A DNA stretch of 25,848 nt from a bacterium (GCA_004562915.1 SFQZ01000053.1:1-25848), one strand, 5' to 3'; positions 15,100 through 23,179 are shown, numbered from the stretch's first letter. Made by a program: numbers and translations. Notes: generated by a model not told the origin, from the sequence alone.

Positions 15100-16155
15100 T
15101 CATCTGTCGTTATTATTTCCGGATTCTGCATTTTCCAGGACAACCGCCTGAGCTATCCCGGGCACACTGTTTCCTTCATAAAAACTTACTTTTGACATCA
15201 GCGCACCCGTAGGCACAAACAATACCCGTTTCCAGTCTCCACATGCAACTTTGGGGATAATATAAGAAGCAAGAACAGCAGCGGAACAGCCACAGCCGCT
15301 TCCGCCGGAATGGGTATCCTGTGTTTTTCTGTCATAGATCAGGATACCGCAATCCTCATGAACTTTTGCTGACGGATAACCTTCCTGCTCTAGCAGATCC
15401 AGTAAAATCTGCTGACCTATATATCCCAGATCACCGGTAATAATTTTATCATAGTCTTCCGGCTTTCTCCCGAAATCTTTCAGGTGCTGTACAATCGTAT
15501 TACAGGCAGCCGGTGCCATGCACGCCCCCATATTCTGAGAGTCTTTAAGGCCATAATCCGTGACTTTTCCTGTTGTCACTCCTGTTATTTTTACTTTTCC
15601 CTTTTTGTTTCCCACCACACAGGCACCGCTTGCGGTTACCGTCCAGCTTGCCGAAAGAGGTCTTTGATTGCCGTATCCCAGTGGAAAACGAAATTCTTTT
15701 TCCGCAGTGGCAAAATGACTGGATGTCACTGCCAATACATATTTTCCATATCCTCCGGCTACTGCCATAGATGCCAATGCCAGAGACTCCCCCATGGTAG
15801 AACAGGCACCAAACAAACCATACAAAGGGCAATCCAAACCACCGATTCCGAAAGAAGAAGCAATAGACTGCGCAAGCAGATCACCGGCGAAGATCATTCG
15901 AATATCATTCATCTGCAATCCCGCTTTCTCGACTGCCATACTGGCTGTTTTCCTCTGCATGACACTCTCTGCTTCTTCCCAAGTCTTTTGTCCGAATTTA
16001 TCATCTTCCTCCACCTCATCAAAGTGGCGTCCCAGGGGTCCTTCTCCTTCTTTCTTTCCCACAATAGCTGCACATCCCTGGATATACACAGGATATGCAA
16101 ATGAAATACTCTGTTTTCCAAGAATTTGTGTGACACAACCGTTTTTTTCTTCCAC
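15100..16155 (-). CDS. spoVAD: Stage V sporulation protein AD (dipicolinate-binding)
   Basis: Soluble, thiolase-fold component of the SpoVA complex that binds dipicolinic acid at the spore inner membrane. The 351-aa product shows QSISFAYPVYIQGCAAIVGKKEGEGPLG, GPLYGL-like CPLYGLFGACSTMGESLALA and GSGCGCSAAVLASYI, conserved in SpoVAD. The start is GTG with AGGAGG 7 nt upstream. It lies between spoVAC and spoVAE in canonical order. Confidence 0.96.
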   Translation of the reverse strand: MEEKNGCVTQILGKQSISFAYPVYIQGCAAIVGKKEGEGPLGRHFDEVEEDDKFGQKTWEEAESVMQRKTASMAVEKAGLQMNDIRMIFAGDLLAQSIASSFGIGGLDCPLYGLFGACSTMGESLALASMAVAGGYGKYVLAVTSSHFATAEKEFRFPLGYGNQRPLSASWTVTASGACVVGNKKGKVKITGVTTGKVTDYGLKDSQNMGACMAPAACNTIVQHLKDFGRKPEDYDKIITGDLGYIGQQILLDLLEQEGYPSAKVHEDCGILIYDRKTQDTHSGGSGCGCSAAVLASYIIPKVACGDWKRVLFVPTGALMSKVSFYEGNSVPGIAQAVVLENAESGNNNDR

Positions 16156-16187
16156 TCTGATACCTCCTTACTCTCCTTTCTATTTTT

Positions 16188-16649
16188 TCATATCACTATG
16201 GTAAAGATCCAATAAATCACGCCCAACAGCCAGCTGAAAAATATTCCATATAGGATTACCGGTCCGGCAATTGTAAAAATTTTACATCCGATTCCAAACA
16301 CCTGACCTTCTTTTTGATATTCCACTGCCGGAGCGGCTACAGAATTGGCAAACCCCGTGATGGGAACCAGTGTTCCTGCGCCTCCCCATTTTGCCAGTTT
16401 CGGATACAGATTCAGTCCTGTGGTCAACGCACTTAAAAACACCAGAATGATTGAACACCAGGAACCTGCTGTTTTTTCATCCATTCCCATCCTCTGGCAC
16501 CAATTTAGTATTCCCTGCCCGAGCACACAGATAAGCCCACCCACCAAAAATGCTTTTGCCATATTCGCAGGCAGACAGTGCATCGGTGTCACCTCTTTCA
16601 CATATGCTTCATATTGTTTCTTCTTTTCTTCTGTTTTCAGTTCATCCAT
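16188..16649 (-). CDS. spoVAC: Stage V sporulation protein AC
   Basis: Membrane subunit of the SpoVA channel, described in Bacillus as mechanosensitive. The 153-aa product has a charged N-terminal tail of about 25 residues, then hydrophobic segments with AKAFLVGGLICVLGQGI and the GAGTLVPITGFANSVAAPAVEYQKEG block that is shared with SpoVAE. The ATG follows a GGATGG-containing site that overlaps the end of spoVAB. The gap from spoVAB is 6 nt. Confidence 0.96.
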   Translation of the reverse strand: MDELKTEEKKKQYEAYVKEVTPMHCLPANMAKAFLVGGLICVLGQGILNWCQRMGMDEKTAGSWCSIILVFLSALTTGLNLYPKLAKWGGAGTLVPITGFANSVAAPAVEYQKEGQVFGIGCKIFTIAGPVILYGIFFSWLLGVIYWIFTIVI

Positions 16650-16655
16650 CTTTAT

Positions 16656-17069
16656 TTACCATCCTTTCCAGAAAAACAGCAGGGAACCCAAGGTTTTTCC
16701 CACTGCCATAACGATAATGATCAGTCCGATACCTTTTGTAATTCCTATTCTCCTTGCCATAATGGAGAATATATTCACAACCTCTCCCAGGGCAATGATC
16801 CAGCTTCCAAGAAATACACCGGCAAAAATTCCGTATATAGCCAGTCCTACATTGCCCAGCGGCAGTCTCCCTGAATATAAAAACAAAACATTTCCCAAAA
16901 ACGCCCCCAGCATAGAACAGTCTTCATAAAGCCTTACATTCTGAGCTGTTCTTGTAATTCCCGCATATCTCGGGACGATTCCCAGGGAAATTATAAATGC
17001 TGCGGCTCCGCTTGCCACAACGATGCCAAAACAGATTCCCAGAAATCCAAGCCAGAGTATCACCAGCAT
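16656..17069 (-). CDS. spoVAB: Stage V sporulation protein AB
   Basis: Small integral membrane protein of the forespore SpoVA system. The 137-aa product is almost entirely hydrophobic with about four or five segments and holds the conserved GLGIVPRYAGITRT-like stretch (SLGIVPRYAGITRTAQN) and YEDCSMLGAFLGN. GGAGGA lies 8 nt before the ATG, inside the end of spoVAA, whose stop is 1 nt upstream. Its precise role is not established. Confidence 0.93.
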   Translation of the reverse strand: MLVILWLGFLGICFGIVVASGAAAFIISLGIVPRYAGITRTAQNVRLYEDCSMLGAFLGNVLFLYSGRLPLGNVGLAIYGIFAGVFLGSWIIALGEVVNIFSIMARRIGITKGIGLIIIVMAVGKTLGSLLFFWKGW

Positions 17070-17070
17070 T

Positions 17071-17682
17071 TCAGCTCTCCTCCCGGTTTTTCATCTCCAG
17101 TATCGTATCATCCACTTCATTTTCGTAGGTCCGCATTTCCACTTCCATAGGCGTGGGATCATAACTGAGCTTCCATTTTCCAAAATGATTAAAGAAAAAC
17201 ACTACACCAATCCCGATTCCCAATGAATAAGTCATTTCAAGAATCGTAAACCCATCGGATACCTGACCGGTAAACTGAAAATAAATTCCCTGAAACAGCC
17301 GCGGTACATCCACATCCGTATTGAATGTCATAATGGAAAACATAGTACCGAAAAAAGTAATCAGGCAGACCGACAACGTTTTAAGCCATCCGAGAACTGC
17401 ATTTTTTTTGCCGGGATTTTCATATGTCAGGATAAATTCCGGTTCCCCGATATGCACCACATGAACATTTTCAAATCGCTGTTGTACCTGTTTGACCAGA
17501 TCAATAGCCGATGCTGTATATCTCCCATATTCTTTTTCAGGAAGTGTTATAACCAAAAGGATGCTGCATTGATCCAGAACTTTGGAACTGCTGGCAGATA
17601 GTCGTGCTATATCCTGAAGATATACCTGTTCGGAAATAACCTTCACATTTTTGTCTGTCTGAATATAAAGAACATCCTTCAT
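17071..17682 (-). CDS. spoVAA: Stage V sporulation protein AA
   Basis: The 203-aa product has a soluble N-terminal region of about 95 residues (KVISEQVYLQDIARLSAS) followed by two membrane segments (LGWLKTLSVCLITFFGTMFSI and TYSLGIGIGVVFFFNHFG) and a short charged tail, the usual SpoVAA layout. Its ATG overlaps the stop of the preceding 47-aa ORF (ATGA), indicating coupled translation. It needs the other SpoVA proteins for dipicolinic acid uptake in the forespore. Confidence 0.93.
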   Translation of the reverse strand: MKDVLYIQTDKNVKVISEQVYLQDIARLSASSSKVLDQCSILLVITLPEKEYGRYTASAIDLVKQVQQRFENVHVVHIGEPEFILTYENPGKKNAVLGWLKTLSVCLITFFGTMFSIMTFNTDVDVPRLFQGIYFQFTGQVSDGFTILEMTYSLGIGIGVVFFFNHFGKWKLSYDPTPMEVEMRTYENEVDDTILEMKNREES

Positions 17683-17822
17683 CCGCCCTCACCTTCTTCC
17701 ATTTTCACTAATGTAGCGCCCGGCGACTGTTCTTTATTTCCCGCATAGAAAAAGGCTGCATAGATAACCGCCGCAGCCACGATCGCAGCCGCTGTCCATA
17801 ACCACCATTTTTTACATATCAT
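17679..17822 (-). CDS. 47-aa membrane miniprotein at the head of the spoVA operon
   Basis: A short ORF with GGAGAG 6 nt before its ATG encodes 47 residues: a basic start (MICKKWW), one Ala-rich membrane helix (about residues 7-26, ending AAFFYAG) and an acidic tail ending MEEGEGG. The N-in or N-out topology is not certain, but the positive-inside rule favours N-in. Its TGA overlaps the spoVAA ATG. A sigma-G-like promoter lies 22 nt upstream, so it would be made in the forespore with SpoVA. I do not recognise the family. Confidence 0.7.
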   Translation of the reverse strand: MICKKWWLWTAAAIVAAAVIYAAFFYAGNKEQSPGATLVKMEEGEGG

Positions 17823-17843
17823 AGAAATCTCTCCTTTTGCGGA

Positions 17844-17872
17844 TAGTATGTACTTTCATACAAAAAAAATAC
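17844..17872 (-). promoter_or_regulatory. Sigma-G-like promoter of the spoVA operon
   Basis: On the minus strand, CATACTA (17844-17850) matches the sigma-F/G -10 element and GTATT (17868-17872) approximates the sigma-G -35 (GHATR) at a 17-nt spacing. The spoVA operon of Bacillus is known to be sigma-G dependent. Assignment is by consensus only. Confidence 0.6.
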
Positions 17873-17874
17873 AT

Positions 17875-17904
17875 AAAAAGGGAAAACTGATTTACAGTTT
17901 TCCC
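17875..17904 (-). terminator. Intrinsic terminator embedding the sigF stop codon
   Basis: GGGAAAACTG and CAGTTTTCCC form a perfect 10-bp stem around a 5-nt loop, followed by TTTTT on the minus strand. The last codons of sigF make the 5' arm and the TAA stop lies in the loop. It separates spoIIA transcription from the spoVA promoter. Confidence 0.85.
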
Positions 17905-18605
17905 CGCATTTCCTTAATGATTTTTTTCTCCATCCGCGATACCTGCACCTGCGAGATTCCCATTTCATCTGCGATCACCGCCTGGGTCTTTTCCAAAAAA
18001 TATCTTTTAAAAATCAATTCCCGTTCTTTTCCATCCAGTTCCCCCAGCATTTCTTCCAGAAACAGACGATTGACCAGTTTTTCATTGGTATTTTCTTTTT
18101 CTTCCAGTTTATCTATCAGTGAAATGTCATTTCCATCCCCCTGATAAATAATCTGCTGAAGAGATTCCACCTGAGCACCTGCCTCCATGGCCAGCATCAG
18201 TTCCTCCACAGGCACTCCCATTTCTTCGGCGATTTCAGACACCGTGGGTTCTCTCCCTTCTTTTTTCTCCAGGGCTTCTCTGACTCCATACGCTTTTCCC
18301 GCCATTTCTTTCAGAGGTCTGCTCACTTTCAGCATACCGTCATCTCTTAAAAAGCGCTTGATTTCTCCTGCGATCATAGGAACTGCATAAGTGGAAAACT
18401 GAACTTCATAAGACAGATCAAACTTGTCCACTGCTTTAATAAGCCCGATACTGCCGATTTGAAACAAATCTTCCATCTCCACGCCCCGATTCTGAAACCT
18501 TCTTACAATACTCCAGACTAGCCCTATATTTTCCTCAACCAATGTATCCCGTGCATTTTTATCCCCTTCGTGTGCCGATTTTATCAAGGCAAGGGTATGT
18601 TCCAT
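17892..18605 (-). CDS. sigF: RNA polymerase sporulation sigma factor SigF (SpoIIAC)
   Basis: First forespore-specific sigma factor. The 237-aa product has region 2 with GVEMEDLFQIGSIGLIKAVDKFDLSYEVQFSTYAVPMIAGEIKRFLRDDG (residues about 41-91), region 3, and region 4 with a helix-turn-helix near QAVIADEMGISQVQVSRMEKKI at the C-terminus. AAGGAGG precedes the ATG. It is the third gene of spoIIA, 11 nt after spoIIAB, whose product holds it inactive. The stop codon lies in the terminator loop. Confidence 0.97.
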   Translation of the reverse strand: MEHTLALIKSAHEGDKNARDTLVEENIGLVWSIVRRFQNRGVEMEDLFQIGSIGLIKAVDKFDLSYEVQFSTYAVPMIAGEIKRFLRDDGMLKVSRPLKEMAGKAYGVREALEKKEGREPTVSEIAEEMGVPVEELMLAMEAGAQVESLQQIIYQGDGNDISLIDKLEEKENTNEKLVNRLFLEEMLGELDGKERELIFKRYFLEKTQAVIADEMGISQVQVSRMEKKIIKEMRGKL

Positions 18606-18616
18606 AGGACCTCCTT

Positions 18617-19060
18617 TTATGCAAACGGGCTTTTCTGACTTCCGATTGTTTTTCTCATACGGACAATGGTTCCTTTTCCCACTTCAGATTCCACCTGTAC
18701 ATCATCCATAAACGCTTCCATGAAAGCAAACCCCATTCCGGAACGATCCAATTCCGGACGTGTGGTAAACATGGGCTCCATCGCTTTTTCTACATCCGGA
18801 ATCCCTCTTCCTTCGTCACTCACTGTCACAAACAAAGTCTTATCCTCTGTACGGCATTCGATTCGTATCTTTTTCACCTGATTGTCATACCCATGAATGA
18901 TGGAATTGGTAATAGCTTCCGATACTGCCGTCTTGATATCCGCCACTTCCTCCAGCGTAGGATTCAGCTGCGTACAGAATGCTGCCACCGCCACCCTTGC
19001 AAACCCTTCATTACAGGAGCGGCTGTCAAATATAATTGTCATTTCGTTGTTTTGTTCCAT
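18617..19060 (-). CDS. spoIIAB: Anti-sigma F factor / serine kinase SpoIIAB
   Basis: GHKL-type protein kinase that sequesters sigma-F and phosphorylates SpoIIAA. The 147-aa product has the N box EAITNSIIHGYDN (residues about 48-60), the G1 box DEGRGIPD near 91-98 and the G2 region GMGFAFMEAF, with the lid containing FTTRPELDRS. A short AAAGGA site stands just before the ATG. It lies 12 nt after spoIIAA, in the canonical spoIIA order. Confidence 0.96.
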   Translation of the reverse strand: MEQNNEMTIIFDSRSCNEGFARVAVAAFCTQLNPTLEEVADIKTAVSEAITNSIIHGYDNQVKKIRIECRTEDKTLFVTVSDEGRGIPDVEKAMEPMFTTRPELDRSGMGFAFMEAFMDDVQVESEVGKGTIVRMRKTIGSQKSPFA

Positions 19061-19072
19061 ATCCTTTTCCCC

Positions 19073-19402
19073 CTATTCACCCTGATTCCAGAACCTCTCC
19101 CTGTCGATTCCGATTACTTTTGTCACTCCCGCCAGCTGAAGTACTTTATAAATTCTGTCACTCACATGGGTAGCTGTCACAATCCCCCCCAAAAGCCGTA
19201 TATTCTGATATCTTCCCATGATCACTCCGATTCCTGAACTATCCATAAATTCGGTATTCCGAAAATCAAATTCAACCTGATTGATATTTTTCTCTGCAAT
19301 CAGTCGGTCTGCTTCCTGCCGTATCTCCTGAGCACTGTGATGATCCAGTTCTCTTGGCATTCGAATCGTCAATACTTTCTGTCTGATTTGAAATTGTTCC
19401 AT
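19073..19402 (-). CDS. spoIIAA: Anti-anti-sigma F factor SpoIIAA
   Basis: STAS-domain protein that, when dephosphorylated, releases sigma-F from SpoIIAB. The 109-aa product contains the FMDSSGIGVIMGRY block; the second serine of DSS (Ser56) aligns with the phosphorylated Ser58 of Bacillus. The ATG at 19402 has GGGAGG 6-7 nt upstream; the frame stays open to 19438 but that extension runs into a terminator hairpin. No clear sigma-H promoter is visible in the 34 nt before the start. Confidence 0.95.
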   Translation of the reverse strand: MEQFQIRQKVLTIRMPRELDHHSAQEIRQEADRLIAEKNINQVEFDFRNTEFMDSSGIGVIMGRYQNIRLLGGIVTATHVSDRIYKVLQLAGVTKVIGIDRERFWNQGE

Positions 19403-19436
19403 ATGATCCTCCCTGTACAAAAATCTTATTAACCCC

Positions 19437-19468
19437 AAAAACGGGGATATGCGGCTTGCATATCCCCG
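19437..19468 (-). terminator. Intrinsic terminator after the TPR gene
   Basis: CGGGGATATGC and GCATATCCCCG form a perfect 11-bp stem with a 5-nt loop, followed by TTTTT on the minus strand. It begins 28 nt after the stop of the zinc-ribbon/TPR gene and ends about 35 nt before the spoIIAA start. Confidence 0.85.
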
Positions 19469-19496
19469 ATTCAGAGGTTTCTCTTAAGTTTTTGTA

Positions 19497-21044
19497 TTAT
19501 TCTGTCGGCTCTGCTGCCCCCTGGGTCGTATCTCCGGTGTCTCCTGCAGCTGTACTTTCACCGGTATTCCCGGCGGCAGTATCGCCCTCATTTCCTGTTG
19601 TCGTTGTGCCGGTGCTTCCCGTCGTCTGACCTGCGTCATCAAATCCATGACCACCGTTATCGATATATTTCTGAGCACTGGCAGCACGTTTGGTTCCCGG
19701 GAATGTATCCACGATTTTCTGGAAGATTTCTACCGCCTTATCATACTCCTCATTCAGTCGATAGGAATGAGCCAGAAGATTCAGAACTTCATAATTTGTC
19801 TCATCCATCTCCATCGCCTGCGTGAGAGATTCAATAGCCGTAGGATAATCTTTTGCATAGAAAGACTGCTCTCCCTGACTCTTGAGCGTCTTTTGCATCG
19901 TTGATTTTATGTTCCTATAAATTATATCATATATTTCTTTTGCACTGGCTGACAAAAGATCCGGCTGTACATTCTGCAATACATTGGCTGCAGAAGTATA
20001 ACTTCCATTTTGATAAGCCTCATACGCTTTGATCAGATTTTCATAAGACGTAACCTGACTGGCTGCCTGTTCAATCTGAGCCTGTGCAGATGAAACCGTC
20101 TCTTCAGACTGTGCGATCTGTTCTTTCATCTTATTCATTTCAGCATTCTGGCTCGCCATAGTGTTGCTGTATTCCACCACTTTTTCATTGGCCTCCCGAT
20201 TAATTTTCTGGGTATTCGCCGGCACAACCAGAAACCAGACCAGACACGCTCCCACCAGAAAACCAAAACCCAAATTCAAAAGTGTAGCCGCCAGTGAGCT
20301 TTCCCGAAATGTAGGCGGCTGAATCACCAGCTCGTTGTCTGCCATATATGCTACAGACTGTCCTCTTTCCGGCTTTGTCTTTTCTCTGCCTCCAAATCCC
20401 CAGCGCCGCGGTTCCAGGCTCGTCATCGTACCTGTCTGTTCGTCTACTTCCTTCAGAAAGCGAAGGGTTGTGGAGTTCGTTTTATCAATCTTTGCAGCCT
20501 TCTTCAGAACCTTTCTGGCTTTTTCGTATTCTTCCTGCTTCAGATAGATCAGTGCAAGCAGATGGTATCCCTTGATCAGCTTGGGATTCTGATTCAAAAT
20601 CTTTTTCAGCTGAATCACTGCCACATCTTCACTTCCCCTGCGGCAGCACTGCAGACTGTCATTATATTTTTTAATCGTCTGATTGATCACATCCAGTTTA
20701 TTGGCATTTTCCTGAAGCCTGTCAATGTATTCGGAAGCAATATTATTCTCCGGCATAATATTTTTGCTGATCACCCACTCGCTGAGAGCAGCTACCGCTT
20801 CTCCCGTCTCAAAATACACCAGTCCAAGAAGATTGCGCGCCTGTATATTCAATTTATTAAATTTGAGGCTTCGTTTCAGCAAATCAATAGCCCCTGACAA
20901 ATCCCGTATCTCTGCCTTTTCCAGTCCCTGATTATAATAAAGATTGGAAAGCTGCCATACTTTTTTCTGTACTTCTACGTCAAACCCGCAGCTGGGGCAA
21001 TAAGGAGATTTGTTCAGCAAAGCACCGCAATTCATACAATTCAT
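19497..21044 (-). CDS. Zinc-ribbon and TPR-repeat membrane protein
   Basis: The 515-aa product has an N-terminal zinc ribbon (Cys3/Cys6 and Cys16/Cys19), TPR-like repeats in the N-terminal half (about 35-100 and 135-200), one membrane helix (about 250-274), a coiled coil rich in Gln/Ala/Ser (about 280-345), more TPRs (about 345-460) and a low-complexity Gly/Thr-rich tail. The topology implies cytoplasmic TPRs on the N side and extracytoplasmic TPRs on the C side. AAGGGG lies 6 nt before the ATG. It follows the 49-aa gene by 10 nt, so both probably share the folC transcript. The function is unknown; it looks like a scaffold. Confidence 0.8.
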   Translation of the reverse strand: MNCMNCGALLNKSPYCPSCGFDVEVQKKVWQLSNLYYNQGLEKAEIRDLSGAIDLLKRSLKFNKLNIQARNLLGLVYFETGEAVAALSEWVISKNIMPENNIASEYIDRLQENANKLDVINQTIKKYNDSLQCCRRGSEDVAVIQLKKILNQNPKLIKGYHLLALIYLKQEEYEKARKVLKKAAKIDKTNSTTLRFLKEVDEQTGTMTSLEPRRWGFGGREKTKPERGQSVAYMADNELVIQPPTFRESSLAATLLNLGFGFLVGACLVWFLVVPANTQKINREANEKVVEYSNTMASQNAEMNKMKEQIAQSEETVSSAQAQIEQAASQVTSYENLIKAYEAYQNGSYTSAANVLQNVQPDLLSASAKEIYDIIYRNIKSTMQKTLKSQGEQSFYAKDYPTAIESLTQAMEMDETNYEVLNLLAHSYRLNEEYDKAVEIFQKIVDTFPGTKRAASAQKYIDNGGHGFDDAGQTTGSTGTTTTGNEGDTAAGNTGESTAAGDTGDTTQGAAEPTE

Positions 21045-21054
21045 GTTTTTCCCC

Positions 21055-21204
21055 TTATTCTTTACGTTTCTGATCTTCTGTTTTCAGCATTTCTTTCAGG
21101 ATGTCCACGATATCCGTCAGATCGCGGGTGTAAATCGCACTTTCCACTTCATCTACATCCAGACAGGGCTTAAACTTCTTCAGTTCCTCTTCATAATTAA
21201 TCAT
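21055..21204 (-). CDS. 49-aa acidic protein, hypothetical
   Basis: An ATG at 21204 with GAGGAGA 6 nt upstream opens a 49-residue, highly charged and probably helical protein (MINYEEELKKFKPCLDVDEV at the start, DIVDILKEMLKTEDQKRKE at the end). It overlaps the folC stop by 8 nt and precedes the TPR gene by 10 nt, so translation coupling is likely. The frame is open much further upstream, but that part is antisense-like read-through of folC in another frame. No family recognised. Confidence 0.65.
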   Translation of the reverse strand: MINYEEELKKFKPCLDVDEVESAIYTRDLTDIVDILKEMLKTEDQKRKE

Positions 21205-22465
21205 ACTTTCTCTCCTCATTTTTCTCTGCCAGATATGCCTTGATATCTCCCCTGAGACTGCACGATTTCTCGAAAGCTTTTCCCACATCGGGTTCTGCTT
21301 CCACTGCCTCACAGCCATTCTCCCTGAACAACTGTGCCAGCTTATCTGCAGGTACCACACGACTTCCCCAGATCTGAGTAGCTACAACCGCCTGTGGTCT
21401 GATCTTTTCACAGACTGTCTGGATCATTTTCTCATAATCTTTATCCGCAACCGCCGAAAATAACAACGTGATTCTGTTGCTTTTTCCGAAATGACAGGCT
21501 GTCTCCACAAAACGTGCCACACCGTCAGCATTATGGGCACCATCTACGATGACGCCCGGAAGAATCGTCTCCATTCTTCCCTCCCAGTGTGTATTCGCAA
21601 TTCCCTGAACCAGCTTCTCCACCGGAATCCTGTGTTCCTGACTGAGCTGTTCCATCGTGAAAAATGCAAGAGATGCATTCATCATCTGATACGGTGCAAT
21701 GTACGGAATGGAAATAGTAACAGTTTTATAATACTGGCAATGAAAAGAAAAATCAATGCCTTCACGGGTATTTTTCACCATTTCATACATGTCTGCAGTA
21801 AGTGGATACGCCGGAGATCCCTTCTCTTTGGCTTTCTTTTCGATCACACGAGCTGCCTCTTCGTTCTGTCCGTCGTAGATTACTGGCACTCCCGGTTTGA
21901 TAATCCCGGCTTTTTCTCCAGCAATCTGCATGATCGTATCTCCCAGATACTCCACATGATCTTTGCTGATGGATGTTATGATACATGCAAGAGGCTTATC
22001 CACGGTGTTCGTGGCATCGAGTCTACCGCCCAGTCCTGTCTCCAGCACCACATATTCCACCTGTGCCTCCTGGAAAATCACCATACACATCAAAAAAAGA
22101 GTTTCAAAATAACTGGGATGATCCAGTCCGTCCGCCTGTGCTTCCCTGATGATCGTACGCACTTTCTCGAACGCCTTTACAAACTGTTCATCAGACACCA
22201 TCACGCCGTCAATTTTAAAGCGTTCATTGATCTTTACCAGATGAGGAGATGTAAACATTCCCACATGATAGCCTCCGGTTCTCAGCATGGAGTCCAGATA
22301 AGCACATGCACTTCCCTTTCCGTTGGTTCCTGCCACATGAATCACTTTCCTGTCATTCTGCGGATTGCCAAGCCGCGCCAGAAGATTCTTTGTGTGTTCC
22401 AGCGGATTCTTGGATGTAAACTTTGGTATCTCTTCGATATAATCAACAATTTCTTTATAATTCAA
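21197..22465 (-). CDS. folC: Folylpolyglutamate synthase / dihydrofolate synthase
   Basis: Mur-ligase-family cytoplasmic enzyme that adds glutamates to folates. The P-loop HVAGTNGKGSACAYL, the folate-site TSPHLVKINERFKIDG, the DATN region (GLGGRLDATNTVD), ISKDHVEYLG with AGEKAGIIKPGVPV, and DGAHNADG are all present in a product of about 422 aa. A TTG at 22465 (protein start NYKEIVDYIEEIPKF) fits the family and has GGTGG 5 nt upstream; a GTG at 22495 is an alternative adding ten residues. Upstream sequence is a decayed pseudogene, so its native promoter may have been lost. Confidence 0.9.
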   Translation of the reverse strand: MNYKEIVDYIEEIPKFTSKNPLEHTKNLLARLGNPQNDRKVIHVAGTNGKGSACAYLDSMLRTGGYHVGMFTSPHLVKINERFKIDGVMVSDEQFVKAFEKVRTIIREAQADGLDHPSYFETLFLMCMVIFQEAQVEYVVLETGLGGRLDATNTVDKPLACIITSISKDHVEYLGDTIMQIAGEKAGIIKPGVPVIYDGQNEEAARVIEKKAKEKGSPAYPLTADMYEMVKNTREGIDFSFHCQYYKTVTISIPYIAPYQMMNASLAFFTMEQLSQEHRIPVEKLVQGIANTHWEGRMETILPGVIVDGAHNADGVARFVETACHFGKSNRITLLFSAVADKDYEKMIQTVCEKIRPQAVVATQIWGSRVVPADKLAQLFRENGCEAVEAEPDVGKAFEKSCSLRGDIKAYLAEKNEERKYD

Positions 22466-22491
22466 AACTACCACCACTTTATCTAATGTAT

Positions 22492-22690
22492 TCACCGGCT
22501 GACCGGTACTTTTACATTATATTTTCTGATTTGTTCCACAAACTTTGAAAACCCCGACTCTTTTTCATCTTCCACATCGAAACTATAGCTCATAAGAAAT
22601 CTGTCCGATGCCATCTTTTTGAATACATCCGCCGTCGTGTAATAGATACATTCATTATCCATCCGGTTAGTAAGCCCCCAGCAATTGGTT
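22492..22690 (-). pseudogene. Fragment possibly of an ABC-transporter permease extracytoplasmic domain
   Basis: An open stretch ending at a TGA near 22492 reads CIYYTTADVFKKMASDRFLMSYSFDVEDEKESGFSKFVEQIRKYNVKV near its end. It has no start, ribosome site or complete domain and is fused to the end of a histidine kinase remnant. The pattern (an aromatic stretch, a Tyr-Ser-Phe-Asp-Val strand and a following helix) recalls the extracytoplasmic domain of FtsX/BceB-type permeases, which often neighbour such kinases, but I am not sure of this. Confidence 0.35.
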
Positions 22691-22691
22691 C

Positions 22692-23179
22692 CTATCAAAG
22701 ACAATACTTCCTTCGGGAGAATATTTAATCGCATTATCAAATACATTTCCCAGTGCTTCTGCTGTCCATTTCCTGTCATAGATTGCTTCTATCCTCTGCA
22801 AATCTGTCTGACTGTATTGGCTGAATAATTTCATCTTTTTTTGTTCTGTTTTGGGGCAGCCTCCTTAAGAACCTGTTCTACCAAAGGTTTTACCAAACCG
22901 TGCACAGGTTTCACTTCCAATACTTCCGTTTCCAACCGTGCCATCTTGAATATTCAACCGTTCCTGATTTGTCTTTTCCGTAGACATTCTGGAAGTAGTC
23001 AGATATTGCTTCCATCGGGATTCCAATCTTGAAAGCTCGGTCTCATCATATCGACTTTCCTCAAATGCTCCATTTATCGCTTCTGTCAGCATTTCGTCCA
23101 GACGTTTCAGTATCTTTCCCGCACCAAATTCTATCAATTTTCTTTCCGCTCCCATACTAAGCTTGTTTTTTATTTTCAT
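22692..23179 (-). pseudogene. Decayed sensor histidine kinase
   Basis: Pieces of one kinase lie in order on the minus strand but in different frames: an N-terminal cytoplasmic helix (RLDEMLTEAINGAFEES then YDETELSRLESRWKQYL), then a break after NQERLNIQ where the DISHQTKTP-type H box should follow but is missing, then MARLETEVLEVKPVHGLVKP in another frame, then a shift at a run of seven A (near 22830), then YDRKWTAEALGNVFDNAIKYSPEGS, the ATPase N box. After that the G1 and G2 boxes are absent. The catalytic His is deleted, so it cannot be functional. The first membrane region is also missing. Confidence 0.75.

Noticed and set aside
21491..22486. 331-codon plus-strand ORF
   Set aside because: It is fully antisense to folC with His/Cys-rich low-quality protein sequence.
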